Origin: Aquilaria yunnanensis
Taxonomy: Eukaryota > Streptophyta > Magnoliopsida > Malvales > Thymelaeaceae
Length of the DNA stretch: 64,000 nucleotides
Reading direction: 5' to 3'
Assembly: GCA_039654915.1 (NCBI GenBank)
Contig: CM077597.1
Coordinates: 23,782,001-23,846,000 of the forward strand
A program made the translations under genes and the position numbers. The notes beneath the pieces were generated by a model. It saw only the letters and a list, made by a program, of their open reading frames with translations, was not told the DNA's origin and did not search any database. Shown here in pieces: positions 11,046-19,994 of the stretch (its first letter is position 1; each line of letters opens with the position of its first letter).

Positions 11046-12239
11046 TTGAACCGCCTACCAGCAAAAATTTCCATACTTTCATTGCTCTTAAGCTCTGATG
11101 CCCATCGAGAAGCTCTTCTCAAAGTCCTGAATAAGGCTTATGTTGAACAAGATATCTCCGTGAACAACTTTGACCACCTCGTCAACAACATCACGGCACA
11201 AAATCTCATCACATTCACTGACGATGAGATACCAGTAGAAGGAAGGGGTCACTCTAAGGCCCTACATATTTCGGTCAAATACAAAGATCGGATTATGGCT
11301 AGAGTTCTTATCGACAATGGGTCAGCTCTAAAGGTAATGCCACTCGAAACCTTACATAAGATCGGTTTAGACCCATCATACCTCAACAACAGTCATATTG
11401 TTGTTCGAGCGTTTGACGGAACGAAGAGAGATGTTGTTGGAGAAATAGAGCTACCAATAGGGATTGGTCCCTGTCTTTTCCACATCACATTCCAAGTCAT
11501 GGATATTTGTCCATCATATACCTGTCTGCTGGGAAGACCATGGATCCATATGGCCGGAGCAATTCCTTCTTCATTACATCAAAAAATGAAATTCATCATT
11601 GAAGGAAAGATAATCACAGTCTTTGCTGAAGAAGATATTCTGTTGTCAAGACCTGCGGATGCTCAATATGTCGAAGTCAATGAAAATATACCTGATTGCT
11701 CCTTCAGGTCTTTTGAGATTGTCAATGCTGCTTATGTCAGCGAATATGGAGAAGCACCCATTCCTAGCATCTCTAAAACAAGTCGCATGGTTGCCAAACT
11801 CATGATAAAAGGAGGATACTCACCGGGGTTAGGACTGGGACAAGATTTACAAGGAATCACAGAGCCATTGAAAATCACCACAAATGAAGGGAAATACGGC
11901 CTAGGCTTCACACCGACAAGACATGACAAAATGAAAGCAATAGCTGAAAAGAGAGAAAAGAGGATTGCACGATTAACAGGGCATCCTCTCCAGGAAAGAA
12001 ATCTGGATGTCCCAGAGATCACCGAAACGTTCGTGAGTGGTGGTTTGATTTCAAAAAATAACAATGAAGGCGCGCTGACCATCAACATCAACAAGTCTTT
12101 TGAAAGTCTTTCTATTCAAGCAATCATCAGCGATTCACCTGAAGATGAGGAGCTCATTCAACCTTGTGGCCCACGGGATGTGCTGAACAATTGGGAGGCG
12201 ATAGAACTGCCTGTTATAATCGAAACCTTTCCAAAGTAA
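11046..12239 (+). CDS. pro: Ogre protease region with G-patch
   Basis: This is the same-frame continuation of gag after the TAA at 11043. The retropepsin-like aspartic protease core is near residue 88 (VLIDNGSALKVMP, the DNGS variant seen in this lineage), with the closing part CLLGRPWIHMAGAIPSS. A G-patch motif follows near residues 245-290 (MIKGGYSPGLGLGQDLQG...YGLGF), a possible RNA-binding unit. The unspliced frame ends at TAA 12237-12239. Splicing of the intron at 12236-12419 would remove that stop and continue into pol. It has no ATG of its own at the start and depends on read-through from gag. Confidence 0.85.
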   Translation: MNRLPAKISILSLLLSSDAHREALLKVLNKAYVEQDISVNNFDHLVNNITAQNLITFTDDEIPVEGRGHSKALHISVKYKDRIMARVLIDNGSALKVMPLETLHKIGLDPSYLNNSHIVVRAFDGTKRDVVGEIELPIGIGPCLFHITFQVMDICPSYTCLLGRPWIHMAGAIPSSLHQKMKFIIEGKIITVFAEEDILLSRPADAQYVEVNENIPDCSFRSFEIVNAAYVSEYGEAPIPSISKTSRMVAKLMIKGGYSPGLGLGQDLQGITEPLKITTNEGKYGLGFTPTRHDKMKAIAEKREKRIARLTGHPLQERNLDVPEITETFVSGGLISKNNNEGALTININKSFESLSIQAIISDSPEDEELIQPCGPRDVLNNWEAIELPVIIETFPK

Positions 12240-12419
12240 TCCAATAGTAAAAACCTCCTAAAGAAAGGTTCAATCAATAGGGTGTAGTCTTTGTTTAAGT
12301 GAACCTTTTACTTATTGCTTTTTATTCCAATAAAGTTGTGATTTATGCACACTATAAATAAAGTACCAGTTTGCATCCATCTCATTCTTGCCATTTTTTT
12401 TTCTCTCTGAATAATGCAG
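12236..12419 (+). other. Putative Ogre intron between pro and pol (184 bp)
   Basis: A GT at 12236-12237 (context ccaaa|gtaatc) and an AG at 12418-12419 after a pyrimidine tract (ttttttttctctctgaataatgcag, about 12395-12419) flank an AT-rich segment. Removing it joins the split codon AA|A and carries the pro frame directly into the pol frame (...FPK|PETLFDDNKRM), deleting the pro stop. A small intron at this point is a known Ogre feature. The splice sites are inferred by frame and consensus. Confidence 0.75.
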
Positions 12420-15400
12420 ACCTGAAACTCTCTTTGATGACAATAAAAGAATGAACTTTGATAATCCTGTAAACACTACCGACTCGGATGACGAAGATCT
12501 TCAAATATCTCCTGAGCTATTAAAAATGATCGAGCGAGATGAAAAAGAAAGAGCAACAAGTCAAGAACCAACTGAGGCATTTAACTTGGGAGACAGTCAG
12601 AATGTAAAAGAAGTCAAGATTGGCACTCTATTCCCTCATGAAGAAAAAGAAGAATTAGTCCACTTATTGAAAGAATATGTGGATGTGTTTGCTTGGTCAT
12701 ACCAAGATATGCCTGGCTTAAGCTCAGACATAGTACTACACAAAATACCCTTGAAACCTGGGGCGAAGCCTGTCAGACAAAAGTTACGAAGATTACAGCC
12801 GGATCTAATCTTAAGAGTGAAAGATGAGATTCGAAAGCTGTGGGATGCAGGATTCCTTGGGGTCGCTGAATATACAGAATGGGTGGTTAACATTGTTCCG
12901 GTCGAAAAGAAAGAAAGTGGGAAACTAAGAGTTTGTCAGGACTACTGGCCATTGAACGAAGCCAGTCCTAAAGATAACTTCCCATTTCCTCACATTGATA
13001 CGCTGGTGGATAATACCGCAGGAAACTCCTATTTTTCCTTTATGGATGGCTTCTCTGGATACAATCAAATCAAACTTGATCCAAATGATATGATAAAAAC
13101 TGCCTTTATAACCCTTTGGGGTACCTTCTACTACAAGGTGATGCCTTTTGGGTTAAAGAATGCTGGTGCTACATATCAAAGAGCCATGGTTGCGTTATTC
13201 CATGACATGACGCATAAAGAAATTGAAGTATATGTAGACGACATGATCGCCAAAACTTTCACTGCTAGGGGGCATTTAAAAGTGTTAAGAAAACTATTCG
13301 ATAGACTTCGCAAATATCAACTGAAGTTGAATCCTGCCAAATGTATTTTTGGAGCCTCTTCAGGAAATTTATTGGGTTTCATGGTCAGCAAGGATGAGAT
13401 TCGAGTTGACCCGAGTAAAGTCAAAGCAATACAAAAAATGCAACCCCCAAAGACTCCAAAACAAGTAAGAAGTTTTCTGGGCAGAATCAACTTCATAGCA
13501 AGGTTCATTTCACAATTGACGTCCAAGTGTGAACCTCTTTTCAAATCACTGAAGAAGAACAATCCGATCGAGTGGAATAACGAATGCCAAGAAGCATTCG
13601 AGAAAATCAAGCAATATCTATCAAATCCACCAGTCTTGGTACCACCCCGATCTGGAGAATCGTTGATTCTATATTTATCCATACAGGATTCTTCATTAGG
13701 ATCTGTATTGGGTCAACGTGATGAGACAGGCAAGAAAGAGCATGCAATTTACTATTTGAGCAAGAAGCTTACCACATATGAAGCGAAATACTTAATAGTA
13801 GAAAAGTCCTGTTGTGCCCTTGCATGGGTAGCACATCGACTACGACACTACATGCTCAACAACACCACATTGCTAATCTCCAAGACTGATCCCATTAAGT
13901 ACATTTTTGAGAAACCAGCTTTATCAGGCAGGATCGCAAAATGGCAAATGCTGTTGTCTGAATACGACATACAGTATGTCACCCAAAAGGCTGTAAAAGG
14001 GAATGTGATTGCTGAATATCTGGCTGATAGAGCATTGGATGATTATGAGCCAATGAAAATGGAGTTTCCTGATGGAGATATAATGACGATAGAACAGGAA
14101 GTCTCTAAAGATGATGAAACATGGAAAATGGCATTCGATAGAGCATCTAATGCTTTGGGACAAGGGATTGGAGCCATACTTATCTCTCCAAGTGGAGAGC
14201 AATTCCCTCTCACAGCAAAAATTACATTTCCTTGTACCAACAATATAGTAGAGTATGAGGCATGTGCTATGGGACTCCAAATGGCACTGGAATTGAAAGT
14301 GCGAGATCTCCGAGTTTATGGGGATTTCGCATTAGTCATATATCAAATCAACGGAGAATGGGAGACAAGGGATTCAAAATTGATCCCTTACCAAAAGCTC
14401 ATACTAGACGTGGCTCGAAAATTCAACAGTATAAGCTTCCATCATCTTCCAAAGGAAGATAATCAAATACCGGATGCTTTAGCTACTTTGGCTGCTATGT
14501 ACAAGATCAGTGACCCCGAGCATACTCCTGTGTTCGAGATGAGAATAATAGATTCTCCAGCTTATTGCATGAGCATCGAAGAAGAATTGGATGGAAAGCC
14601 TTGGTATCACGATATCAAGAAATACCTCCAAGAAAGAGTATATCCACCAGAAGCATCAGAAAATGACAAGAAATTTCTACGAAGATTGTCAATGGGTTTT
14701 CTTTTAAACCTAGACATACTTTACAAGAAAACCCCAGACTCGATGCTACTTCGCTGTGTAGATACTCATGAAGCACGAAAGATCATGGAAAAAGTTCATT
14801 CTGGAATATGTGGAGCACACACTAGTGGTCATACCATGGCAAGACAAATAATGAGGGCTGGTTACTATTGGCTCACATTGGAAAGTGATTGCGTCAATCA
14901 CGTAAGAAAATGTCACAAATGCCAAATATATGCCAACAAGATCCAAGCTCCACCTGCTCCTCTTAATGTAACAGCAATACCTTGGCCTTTTGCCATGTGG
15001 GGAATCGATGTCATTGGAGCGATTACCCCTAAAGCTTCCAATGGTCACAAATTCATCCTAGTTGCAATTGACTACTTTACTAAATGGGTAGAAGCTGTGT
15101 CTTATGCAAGCGTAACTCAAAAGGTGGTATGCTGGTTCATTAAGAAAGAAATCATTTGTCGCTATGGACCGCCAGAGTGTATCATCTCAGACAATGCCAC
15201 GAACCTGAATAATGCAATGATGCAGACTTTGTGCCGGCAATTCAAAATCAAGCATCTCAATTCAGCACCTTATCGACCGATGATGAATGGTGCAGTAGAA
15301 GCGGCCAATAAAAATATCAAGAGAATTGTTGAAAAGATGATCGTCACTTACAAGGACTGGCATGAGATGTTACCTTTTGCACTACATGCTTATAGAACTT

Positions 15401-15849
15401 CTACCCGTACTTCTACTGGAGCAACACCTTTTTCTCTGGTATACGGTATGGAGGCTGTATTGCCCATCGAAGTTGAAATTCCTTCATTAAGGGTACTAAT
15501 GGATACTCAATTAAGAGAAGCAGAATGGGTCAAAGCTAGATACGAGCAATTAAATCTAATTGATGAAAGAAGAATGATAGCCCTCTGCCATGGGCAACTT
15601 TATCAAAGAAGGATGATTCGTGCTTACAACAAAAAGGTTCGCCCACGACAATTTCACGAAGGTGACATAGTGCTCAAGAAAATTTTACCCATGCAACATG
15701 ATTCAAGAGGAAAATGGACACCAAATTATGACGGGCCATATGTCGTGAAGAAAGCATTTTCAGGAGGGGCACTAATTCTGACAGAAATGGATGGACGAGA
15801 ATTATCGAAGCCAGTAAATTCGGATGCAGTAAAGAAATACTTTGCATAA
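12420..15849 (+). CDS. pol: Ogre pol: RT, RNaseH, second RNaseH, integrase
   Basis: This ORF is open over 1132 codons from the first ATG (12451), or from 12420 if spliced to pro. The domain order, with residues counted from 12451, is: RT about 145-340 with YVDD near 260; Ty3-type RNaseH about 365-500; archaeal-type second RNaseH about 555-690, with acidic positions in FDRASN, VEYEAC, YGDFAL and NQIPDAL; integrase HHCC finger about 782-830; DDE core with Asp near 851 (WGIDVIG), Asp near 912 (ISDNAT) and Glu near 948 (VEAANK); and a C-terminal GPYVV-type tail. There is no chromodomain, as expected for Tat/Ogre. Some family-conserved residues look altered (DYWPLN, FDRASN, GDFALV), so activity is uncertain. 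Confidence 0.95.
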
Positions 15850-16296
15850 TGAAGAAATTTTCAAACAGAAGGGGATAAGTGGATACAGGGTTACCAAAGT
15901 TTATTTGATCAAAGTTGTCAAAGAGAGCTTTCTTCCCTTACACTTTCATTATCTATCTGTACCCAAGATTTTCATATTACCCATAAATAAAAAGCCAATT
16001 TTCTTTAACTTACCTTAGATTCTCACGTTCAAAATGCTAAAGTCGCTTCTATCCAGTTCTTTTCCTTCAAATCTCACATTCCTACTAGCCTTAAGTGTGC
16101 AATAAATTATGACTTTTGAAGGAAGAATAGTAATAATTAAAACTTAGAAAAAAACAAAGACCGTAGATTACTTTGATAAGCTTTATGAATTAAAACAGGT
16201 AAGATTGAGGTCCTGCTTTGCGAGCGGCACAGAACATAGGCTAACAAAGAAGAAGGAGTAACAAATCTTTGGGAGATAGCCTTGGTGGTAGCCTGA
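15850..16296 (+). other. Post-integrase spacer
   Basis: This is noncoding sequence after the pol stop. I see no gene, terminator or repeat. The accessory region starts after it. Confidence 0.4.
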
Positions 16297-16617
16297 ATGA
16301 TCGCTTCAGAAGTCTTAACATGTCCATGTCAGCAAGAAAGAATCATACTCACGAATATCTCAACAGGGACAATTATCCAGAGAGGCATAAAGTACGAGGC
16401 GGACATTAAGGAAATTGAAGCCAAAATTCAAGAGCAAATCAAGGAAAGAAGATTTTTGAAAAGAGTTAGGCTTTTGAGACAATGGACAATAGCTGGAAAG
16501 CGAGACAATAGACAACAGCTGGAAAGCATAAAGAGATTCAATGATAGAAGACAATTACAAAAAGGATCCAGTAAAGCAAAGACATTAAGAACTTCCAAAA
16601 TAAAAAAGAACCATTAG
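16297..16617 (+). CDS. Hypothetical small basic ORF in Ogre accessory region
   Basis: This 106-codon ORF is not recognised. It is Lys/Arg/Glu/Gln-rich with a predicted helical middle (IKEIEAKIQEQIKERR). The DNA near 16478-16525 carries a short imperfect direct repeat (gacaatagctggaaagc and gacaacagctggaaagc). It may be chance, or a decayed remnant of an accessory or antisense-type ORF. Its position between integrase and the other accessory ORFs is the only supporting context. Confidence 0.25.
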   Translation: MIASEVLTCPCQQERIILTNISTGTIIQRGIKYEADIKEIEAKIQEQIKERRFLKRVRLLRQWTIAGKRDNRQQLESIKRFNDRRQLQKGSSKAKTLRTSKIKKNH

Positions 16618-17174
16618 TTACACATGCTCTACATTCATGCATTTCACATCATGCATGCATGGCATACAGAACAGGAATCAAATGGGAAGCACATCCACGG
16701 CACAGCTACAGCAGTATAAGCTGAGATCACAATGACATCAGCTCTTATCAATCTACCGCCGGATGCACAGCTGATATGTTGGACCTAGCCCCATCAGCAA
16801 TTCAAGGATAAAGTAGACAATATTGTCAAAAGCCTAGTATTCAATTCAATAGTCGAGGCTACACCTGGATGGACAGAATTGACGTCAGCTTAGCGGTATC
16901 CAAGATAAGAAATAACTATGGTCAAAGATAAGCGCGGATATCGAGAAATATTGTCGTCGAAAGCAGACAATGGATTCAATAATCAAGGACTGGATCAATG
17001 TCATGCCTGATGAGACATCAAAGATAAGAAATATCTATGATACCAAAATAAAGTAGGATCCACTTTTCCGGTTAAACGGCGGATACGGTACTCCGTGACT
17101 CTCAAGTCGGTTCTCTCAGTTGCCCATAATAACTGATTCCTTCACCCCTTCTTTCTTTTACTTCCTCCTAGAAA
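16618..17174 (+). promoter_or_regulatory. Upstream region of accessory ORF copy 1, with TGACGTCA
   Basis: No gene is seen here. A perfect palindromic bZIP core, TGACGTCA, is at 16880-16887, about 290 bp before the first accessory ORF. The last 90 bp (ggataCGGTACTCCGTGAC type) resemble the leader in front of copy 2 (about 17916-18010), marking the start of a tandemly duplicated unit. Unlike the other copies, I find no clear TATA box here. Confidence 0.4.
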
Positions 17175-17723
17175 ATGGATCCTACTTTTTCCGCCTTGCG
17201 AAAGTATTTCCCTTCTCTCCCAATGAACATCCTCAAAAAGATCTACCAAGTTCGCTGTGAACGATTAAGAGTTCTGATGCACAAAGGAATCCCTGAAGAT
17301 GTGCGGTGGTTAATCGAAGCCAAGGTTCGTCTGGCAGGTGAAATCCCAGAGGCATTTGTGTCTCACATGCCTGGTATAGGCAAAAGCTCTTATGCCAAAA
17401 AGCGAAGAGCGAAAAGGTTACAAGTCTGCCATAAATGTGGACGGTGGACTTGTAATACTAAATGTCGTTCTTTAGGGATGATCTCTGATAATCGAGAAGA
17501 TAAAATACGATTCATTAAGAATGGCCTGAGTAAGGATTCGTTGGATGATATCCAATTGACTCTTGAGACGCATTCTTGTGGATCTGTGCAACGTGAACTT
17601 CTTGGTTTATGGAGCATTTTTCATGAAGAACGAAACCGTTACAGTCCCGGGAATCTGACTGTAAATGACCCTGTTTGCCAGCTTGTAAGAAAACTGGATG
17701 GGAAGCAAATCCTCGACTCATAG
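17175..17723 (+). CDS. Cys-rich nucleic-acid-binding-like protein, copy 1 (open)
   Basis: This ORF of 182 residues is intact. Residues 66-84 carry a Gly/Ser lead-in, Tyr-Ala and a basic run (GIGKSSYAKKRRAKR), directly followed by a four-cysteine cluster C85-x2-C88-x4-C93-x3-C97. The same order of features is the hallmark of the small cysteine-rich nucleic-acid-binding proteins of carlaviruses (Carla_C4 family), which bind nucleic acid, can enter the nucleus and in some viruses act as symptom determinants or silencing suppressors. The cysteine spacing here is tighter than I recall for the viral family. The C-terminal half (about 125-182) is not recognised. The homology is an inference from motif order; an independent plant zinc-finger origin is possible. 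It is the first of three tandem copies. Confidence 0.6.
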   Translation: MDPTFSALRKYFPSLPMNILKKIYQVRCERLRVLMHKGIPEDVRWLIEAKVRLAGEIPEAFVSHMPGIGKSSYAKKRRAKRLQVCHKCGRWTCNTKCRSLGMISDNREDKIRFIKNGLSKDSLDDIQLTLETHSCGSVQRELLGLWSIFHEERNRYSPGNLTVNDPVCQLVRKLDGKQILDS

Positions 17724-17881
17724 AAGCCGTTAATGCCGTTACTGGACGTAAAACCAGTGGAAGATGTGAACCACAGTCACAATTACTGTACATACAGTTT
17801 GTTATATTTGGAAAAGTTTGCATTTTCTTTTGACAGATGTACATGCTCCCCTAAGTGTAATCGACACGTTATCCCTTTTAT

Positions 17882-17892
17882 CACTATAAATG
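17882..17892 (+). promoter_or_regulatory. TATA box of accessory unit 2
   Basis: cactataaatg lies about 120 bp before the copy 2 ATG, following a ttatcccttt stretch that is repeated ahead of unit 3 and, more loosely, ahead of the LOG gene. It is likely a stand-alone Pol II promoter inside the retrotransposon. Confidence 0.55.
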
Positions 17893-18011
17893 CGTGTTCT
17901 TCCTTCTGATTAACCAGCGGATAAGATACCCCGTGACTTCTAAAGTCGGTTATTTCAGTCTCCTACAATAACTGATTCATTTCCCTCTTCTCTCAAATTC
18001 TTCTCTCATCA

Positions 18012-18555
18012 ATGGATTCTACTCTTTCTGCACTGTGAAAATACTTTCCTTCCCTTCCAATAAAAGTCCTTAAAAAGATCTACCTTGCTATATGTGAAAT
18101 AATCAGAGTTTTTACACGCAAAGGCATTCCCGATAATGTGCAGTGGATAATTGAAGCTAAGGTCCGTTTGGCGGGTGAAGTTCCAGATGCATTTATGCCC
18201 CGCATGCCCGGTTTAGGTAAAAGCTGTTATGCCAAAAGGCGAAGAGCAAAGAGACTAGGCGTGTGTTATAAATGTGGGCGATGAAATTGTAATACTAAAT
18301 GTCGCTCTTTAGGATACATCTCCATAAATCGTGAAGATAAAAGAAAATTCATTAAGAATGGCCTGCGTAAGGAATCTCTGGAAGATATCTGAGAGACTCT
18401 TGAAACGCATTCTTGTGGAAAAGTGCAAGGTGATCGGTTTATGGATGACTTACCATAAAGAACGAAACCGTTACAGTCTTGGGAATGTGACTTTAAACGA
18501 CCCTGTTTGTCAGTTTGTAAGAAAACTGGATGGGAAGCAAATCCTCGACTTATAG
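18012..18555 (+). pseudogene. Cys-rich nucleic-acid-binding-like protein, copy 2 (broken)
   Basis: This is homologous to the ORF at 17175 over its whole length, with the same ends. It is disabled by TGA codons at 18036-18038 (codon 9), 18282-18284 (just after the zinc cluster begins) and 18390-18392, and by a 5-bp loss near 18430 that shifts the frame. The stops sit at Arg or Trp codon positions of the other copies, so they are explained by C-to-T or G-to-A transitions, as expected of methylated transposon DNA. The basic run and cysteine positions remain recognisable. Confidence 0.8.
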
Positions 18556-18703
18556 AAAGCATTGAAGCCATTACTGGACATAAATCAGTGGAAGATGAGA
18601 GCCACGGTCATGATTCCTGTACATATAAGCTGTCATTTGTCTTTTCTTTTGACAATAATGTACTTGCTTCTGTAAGTGTAATTAACGCATTATCCCTTTC
18701 ATC

Positions 18704-18714
18704 ACTATAAATAT
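18704..18714 (+). promoter_or_regulatory. TATA box of accessory unit 3
   Basis: actataaatat is preceded by the shared attatccctttcatc context and lies about 60 bp before the copy 3 ATG. Its spacing to the ATG allows a leader of about 30 nt. Confidence 0.55.
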
Positions 18715-18771
18715 GTGTTAGTTATTTTCGTTTCCTACAATCACTAATTTCTTTCTTTGCCTCCTTCATCA

Positions 18772-19320
18772 ATGGAGTCTTCTCTTTCCGCCTTACGAAA
18801 GTATTTTCCTTCCTTCCTAATAAATGTTCTTAAAAAGATTTATTAAGCTAGATGTGAACGATTCAGAGTATTTATGCACAAAGGCATTCCTGATAATGTG
18901 CGGTGGCTAATTGAAGCTAAGGTTCGTTCAGCTGGTGAAGTTCCAGAAGCGTTCTTTCCCCGTATGCCCGGCTTTGGTAAAAGCGCTTATGCCAAAAAAA
19001 GAAGAGCAAAGAGGCTAGGCGTTTGTCATAATTGTGGATGGTGGATTTGCGGCAATAAATGTCGTTCTCCAGGAGTGATCACCAGAAATCGTAATGATAG
19101 AATAAGATTCATTAATAATGGCTTGTGTAAGGAATCTCTAGAAGATATTCGAGAGGTTCTTGAAGCGCATTCTTGCGGAATAGTGCAATTTGAGGTTGTT
19201 GGATTATGGATAATTTTCCAAAAAGAACGAGATCGTTACAGTCTTGGGAATCTGACCCTAAATGACCCTGTTTGCCAGTTTGTGAGAAAGCTAGATGAGA
19301 TGCAAATCACCGATTCATAG
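18772..19320 (+). pseudogene. Cys-rich nucleic-acid-binding-like protein, copy 3 (one stop)
   Basis: This is the third tandem copy, the same length as copy 1, with a single TAA at codon 25 (18844-18846) where copy 1 has glutamine. The rest is open, retains GFGKSAYAKKRRAKR and all four cysteines, and could initiate at an internal Met (18874, 148 residues) that keeps the basic and zinc regions. The many amino-acid differences from copy 1 show that the triplication is not recent. It is followed at once by the 87-bp repeats that derive from the segment downstream of these ORFs. Confidence 0.75.
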
Positions 19321-19372
19321 AAAGCATTGAAGCCATTACTGGACGCAAAGCCAGTGGAAGACGAGGATCAAA

Positions 19373-19905
19373 GTCACGATTACTGTACGTGCTAGCTGTC
19401 GCTTTTGAAATTTTCCTCCCCTTTTGGTAATAATGTATCCACTCCTGACGTGAACCAAAGTCACGATTACTGTACGTGCTAGCTGTCGCTTTTGAAATTT
19501 TCCTCCCCTTTTGGTAATAATGTATCCACTCCTGACGTGAACCAAAGTCACGATTACTGTACGTGCTAGCTGTCGCTTTTAAAATTTTCCTCCCCTTTCG
19601 GCGATAATGTATCCACTCCTGACATGAGCTATAGTCACGATACTGTACATGCTAGCTGTCGCTTTTGAAATTTTCCTTCTCCTTTGGCAATAATGTACCC
19701 ACTCCTGACACGGACTACTGTATATAGCTGCCACTTTTGAAATTTTCCTTCTCTTCCAACAATCACGTACCTACTCCTGACGTAAGCTACAGTAGTGACT
19801 ACTGTACATGCTAGCAGCTATTTTGAAAATTTTCCTCCTCTTTTAACGATAGTGTACCCATACCTGACCAGAGTCGTACTCGTGACTATTGTGTATAGCT
19901 AGCAA
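19373..19905 (+). repeat. 87-bp tandem repeat array upstream of LOG
   Basis: The start gtcacgattactgta recurs at 19373, 19460, 19547 and (slightly changed) 19634, an 87-bp period, with two or three more degenerate units up to about 19900. Most units carry ctcctgacgtg or a close form (TGACG, at about 19445, 19532, 19778; decayed at 19619 and 19704), and the first three also carry tactgtacgtgc (ACGT core). One related unit occurs singly after accessory copy 1 (about 17765-17800) and copy 2 (about 18595-18625). TGACG/ACGT cores are binding sites of TGA-type bZIP factors, so the array may act as an enhancer of the LOG promoter. Confidence 0.75.
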
Positions 19906-19953
19906 TAATGTATCCATTCTTGAAAATAAAATTATTGCTTTATCTCTTCATCT

Positions 19954-19964
19954 CTATAAATATA
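19954..19964 (+). promoter_or_regulatory. TATA box of the LOG gene
   Basis: ctataaatata lies 31-41 bp before the LOG ATG at 19995, in the context ctttatctcttcatctctataaata, which resembles the cassettes before accessory copies 2 and 3. The leader would be very short. This TATA lies inside the upward extension of the LOG frame, which argues for the ATG at 19995 rather than 19908. Confidence 0.5.
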
Positions 19965-19994
19965 TCCTCTTTTCTCACAAGGGTAAGGATAGGA

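Noticed and set aside
19908..19994. Extended N-terminus of LOG starting at 19908
   Set aside because: It would include the TATA box at 19954 and a hydrophobic leader unlike LOG proteins. ATG 19995 gives the family length.
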